Below, one piece after another: positions 61,721 to 64,000 of a stretch of 64,000 nt of DNA. Numbering within the stretch: the first letter of the stretch is position 1; the number at the start of each line of letters is the position of its first letter. The DNA lies in contig CAWFQA010000004.1 in assembly GCA_963817855.1 (NCBI GenBank), positions 186,001 to 250,000 on the forward strand, given 5' to 3'. Made by a program: the position numbers and the translations under genes. The notes below the pieces were generated by a model that was given only the letters and a program-made list of their open reading frames with translations, did not search any database and was not told the origin of the DNA. The stretch comes from JAKAAZ01 sp963817855 (GTDB lineage Bacteria > Acidobacteriota > Terriglobia > Terriglobales > Acidobacteriaceae).

Positions 61721-64000
61721 CTATTTCTGCTTCGGCCTCACGTACTCCACGTGGACTTGGTTGATAGTCCCATTGAACTTGAACGGCACTTTGTCATAGT
61801 AGTCAAGTGAGACCGGGGAACCGAGAGCCATGCCGATGTCGAGGCAGTCGTTGGCTGTGAAGATCAGGGGCGCAGATATGGGCACCCTGCCGGTGGCCAC
61901 CACTTCGCCATTGACCTTCATCGTGATGTCGAGTGGTCCACCAGGCTTAGGCACTGCATAGGCCGTCGCCACCTCAATCTTTACCTTACCGAGCGGGAGC
62001 TTCTTGCTGGCGCGGATCTTCGTGCGCTGGATGATGAAAAGATTGTACTCATAGCAGAGAATGCCATCCTCCACGAAGCAAGTGAGGCCCCCGGAATTCG
62101 CGCCTAGTTTGTAGAGAACACCGTTGGCGTTGGCTGGAATGTTGGCGTCAATGGTAACGACATTGGGCTTGTTGCCCAACGCGGGCGCGCAGAACTCCGG
62201 CATGCGCACGATGTCGCCCGAGAAGGTCCACTCCGTATAGGGAGGGGAAATGCGCATCTCGGGGTGGAGTAAGGGAACCCAAAGACCGCCCCCGATGGGA
62301 AGCGCTTTGTTCTTCGCAGCCTCGATGAGAAAGATCTCTTTTAACTGGGCCAGCTTCTCCGGCATTTTTGCCGCGAGATCATTCGACTGGGTCCAGTCGT
62401 CCTCCAGATTGTAAAGTTCCCAGACGTCCTTGTCCGGTGTCCACTCGCGAATTCCAGCTGGGATACCGGTTTCCCAGGGGGCACGCGGGCCGAATGCAGA
62501 GGCCATCCAGCCGTCGTGGTAGACGCCGCGGCTGCCCATGACCTCAAAGTACTGGGTGAGCAGTTGGCCCTTGGCTTTCGGATCGTTCAAAGCTGTAAGC
62601 AAAACTGACGCCGTCGATCGGGTCCTGGGGAACGCCGTTGACCTGCAGCGGTGGAGTGATTCCAAGAACTTCGTAAATTGTTGGGACGAGATCGTTGCAG
62701 TGGTGAAATTGAGGGCGCGGCATGGCATCGTGTTTGATCTTTGCCGGCCACCGCACGGCCATGGGGTTGCGTGTGCCACCAAAATGCGAGGCCAGAAGCT
62801 TGGTGCCCTTATAAGGAGTGCTGCCGGCCCAGGCCCATCCGGCATGGTACTGGTTATCGGCCTTGGGCGATCCAAGTACGTCGAGTCCTCCAAGTGCATC
62901 GAGCGCCGCGATGTGCTGTTTGACGGTGCTGGGAATGCCGTTCTGCGCCAACAGCTCGCTGATCGTGCCGTTCTGGCCCTCCGCCGAGGAACCATTGTCA
63001 CCCCAGACGTAGAAGATGAGCGTGTTGTCGCCGTAGCCCAGCGCGTCGATTTCGTCGATGACCCGGCCTGCCTGAACATCCACGTGTTCGGCAAAGCCGG
63101 CGGCCACCTCCATCAGGCGGCGCTGGAAAGGCTTCTCGTCTTCCGGAATGCTCTCCCATGGAGGCATCGTTTCATGCCGGGGAGTGAGTTGAGCATTCGC
63201 CGGAATCCAGCCCTTTTCCAGAGCGCGCTTGAAGACGCGCTCGCGGTAGGCGTCCCAGCCGTCATCAAACTTGCCTTTATATTTGTCTGCCCACTCCTTC
63301 ATAATGTGGTGCGGACCGTGGATGGCGCCGCTCGCCCAGTACATATAGAACGGCTTATCTGGCTGAAACGCCTTGTGCTTCCGTAGCCATCCGATGGCGT
63401 CATCCGCTAGATCTTCACTGACGTGGTAGCCTTGCTCGGGCGTTTTAGGTGGGAGTACGACCGTGGTATTCCTGACTAAGTTGGGCTCGTACTGCGAGGC
63501 TTCGCCTGCCAGAAATCCATAGAAATATTCGAAACCAACCTCTGTCGGCCAGTTTTCGAAAGGACCCGCCGCAGTCGTTTCTTCGGCAGGCGTGTTGTGC
63601 CACTTCCCCCAGGCCGCTGTACTGTAGCCGTAGTCTTTCAGCACCTCGGCCGCCAGCGCGCTGCTCTTGGGGATGTGGCCTGAATATCCGTCCCAGTCGT
63701 TGGCCAGTTCCGCAATCTGACCCGAACTGACGCGGTGATGATTCCGCCCAGTCAGCATGGATGCCCGTGTAGGCGAGCACATCGCCGTAGTATGAAAACG
63801 GTTGTACGCGATCCCTTCTCCGACCACGCGGTCCATGGTCGGGGTATGGACTTCACCGCCGAAGGTGGTCGGCAGGCCGGGGCCAGCGTCGTCAATCAGC
63901 ACGATCAGGATGTTCGGAGCGTCCGCCGGAAGCCGGCGAGGTTGAACGCTCGGATTGTAGACCGATTCCTGCATCGTGCGACCGGCGATGCTTCCCGACG
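61721..64000 (-). CDS. Arylsulfatase (formylglycine-dependent), frameshifted, 5' end beyond window
   Basis: The protein begins outside the window (IAGRTMQESVYNPSVQPR is still open upstream of the first ATG at 63974) and has about 758 residues in view. The sulfatase core shows NILIVLIDDAGPGLPTTFGG (metal Asp pair), the formylglycine motif TTAMCSPTRASMLTG with Cys, KWHNTPAE, and FIFYVWGDNGSS-like LIFYVWGDNGSSAEG (metal Asp-Asn). The frame changes at about 62585-62590 and one extra A in TTTGAACGATCC explains it (restoring FDDPKAKG), after which TQYFEVMGSRGVYHDGWMAS and the C-terminal beta domain follow. It hydrolyses sulfate esters, and needs a formylglycine-generating enzyme not seen here. Confidence 0.88.

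Noticed and set aside
1..64000. tRNA, rRNA, CRISPR array, prophage and integrase
   Set aside because: All intergenic gaps were read and none shows a cloverleaf, direct-repeat array or recombinase gene.

Overview
The window is a 64 kb piece of bacterial chromosome, moderately GC-rich and gene-dense on both strands. It has no rRNA, tRNA, phage, integrase, complete insertion sequence or CRISPR array that I can see. Gene content (undecorated housekeeping operons mixed with secreted carbohydrate-active proteins, DUF885 peptidase, UPF0173 hydrolase, a small GRP-motif basic protein, an APC permease with a soluble tail) suggests a soil-type Acidobacteriota relative (Terriglobia-like). That assignment is inference from gene content, not from a marker search.

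Layout. 1-11 kb: end of an unknown secreted protein, two TIM-barrel sugar epimerases in a translationally coupled pair, a NiCoT-type transporter, a helix-hairpin-helix lipoprotein, a DUF885 peptidase coupled to proC, a frameshifted secreted glycoside-hydrolase-like protein, and a BNR/sialidase-fold protein. 11-20 kb: a lone receiver protein, the dnaX-ybaB-recR recombination/replication operon, a SET-domain protein with a histone-H1-like tail, a TPR protein, prepilin peptidase, and mazG-GNAT-menC. 20-29 kb: an unknown exported protein, a methyltransferase-like protein, thiO, a cytochrome P450, a UPF0173 hydrolase, a small basic protein, and a large APC permease. 29-34.5 kb: lnt-prfB-CoA-binding-dsbD, probably one operon, with prfB carrying the programmed +1 frameshift. 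34.6-43 kb: rarA and an rRNA methyltransferase (both frameshifted), an FAD monooxygenase, tsaC-DUF218, a beta-propeller lipoprotein, and tlyA-nadK. 43-50.5 kb: a proline-rich lipoprotein, an NtrC-type two-component pair, and rhodanese-M20-mobA-ABC ATPase. 50.5-64 kb: an exopolysaccharide-initiating sugar transferase, nadE (frameshifted), a DsbA-like protein, a double retropepsin/TPR protein, 3-hydroxyacyl-CoA dehydrogenase, a YycJ-like MBL protein, a zinc-finger membrane protein, an FG-GAP protein (frameshifted) and a frameshifted sulfatase that runs off the window.

Functional themes: DNA repair and replication restart (dnaX, ybaB, recR, rarA), translation and RNA modification (prfB, tsaC, tlyA, a SpoU methyltransferase), NAD metabolism (nadE, nadK), envelope thiol and lipoprotein biogenesis (dsbD, DsbA-like, lnt), and secreted polysaccharide or sulfate-ester breakdown.

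The most striking global signal is that six otherwise well-conserved genes each change reading frame once, always by what looks like a single extra base. The simplest reading is base-call or assembly error at short homopolymers, because several of the genes would normally be essential or important, but the consistency of direction deserves checking. I did not find a convincing new multi-gene system. The best individual leads are the SET/H1-tail protein, the double-retropepsin TPR protein, the acidic insertion in the YycJ-like hydrolase, and several inverted repeats in divergent intergenic regions.
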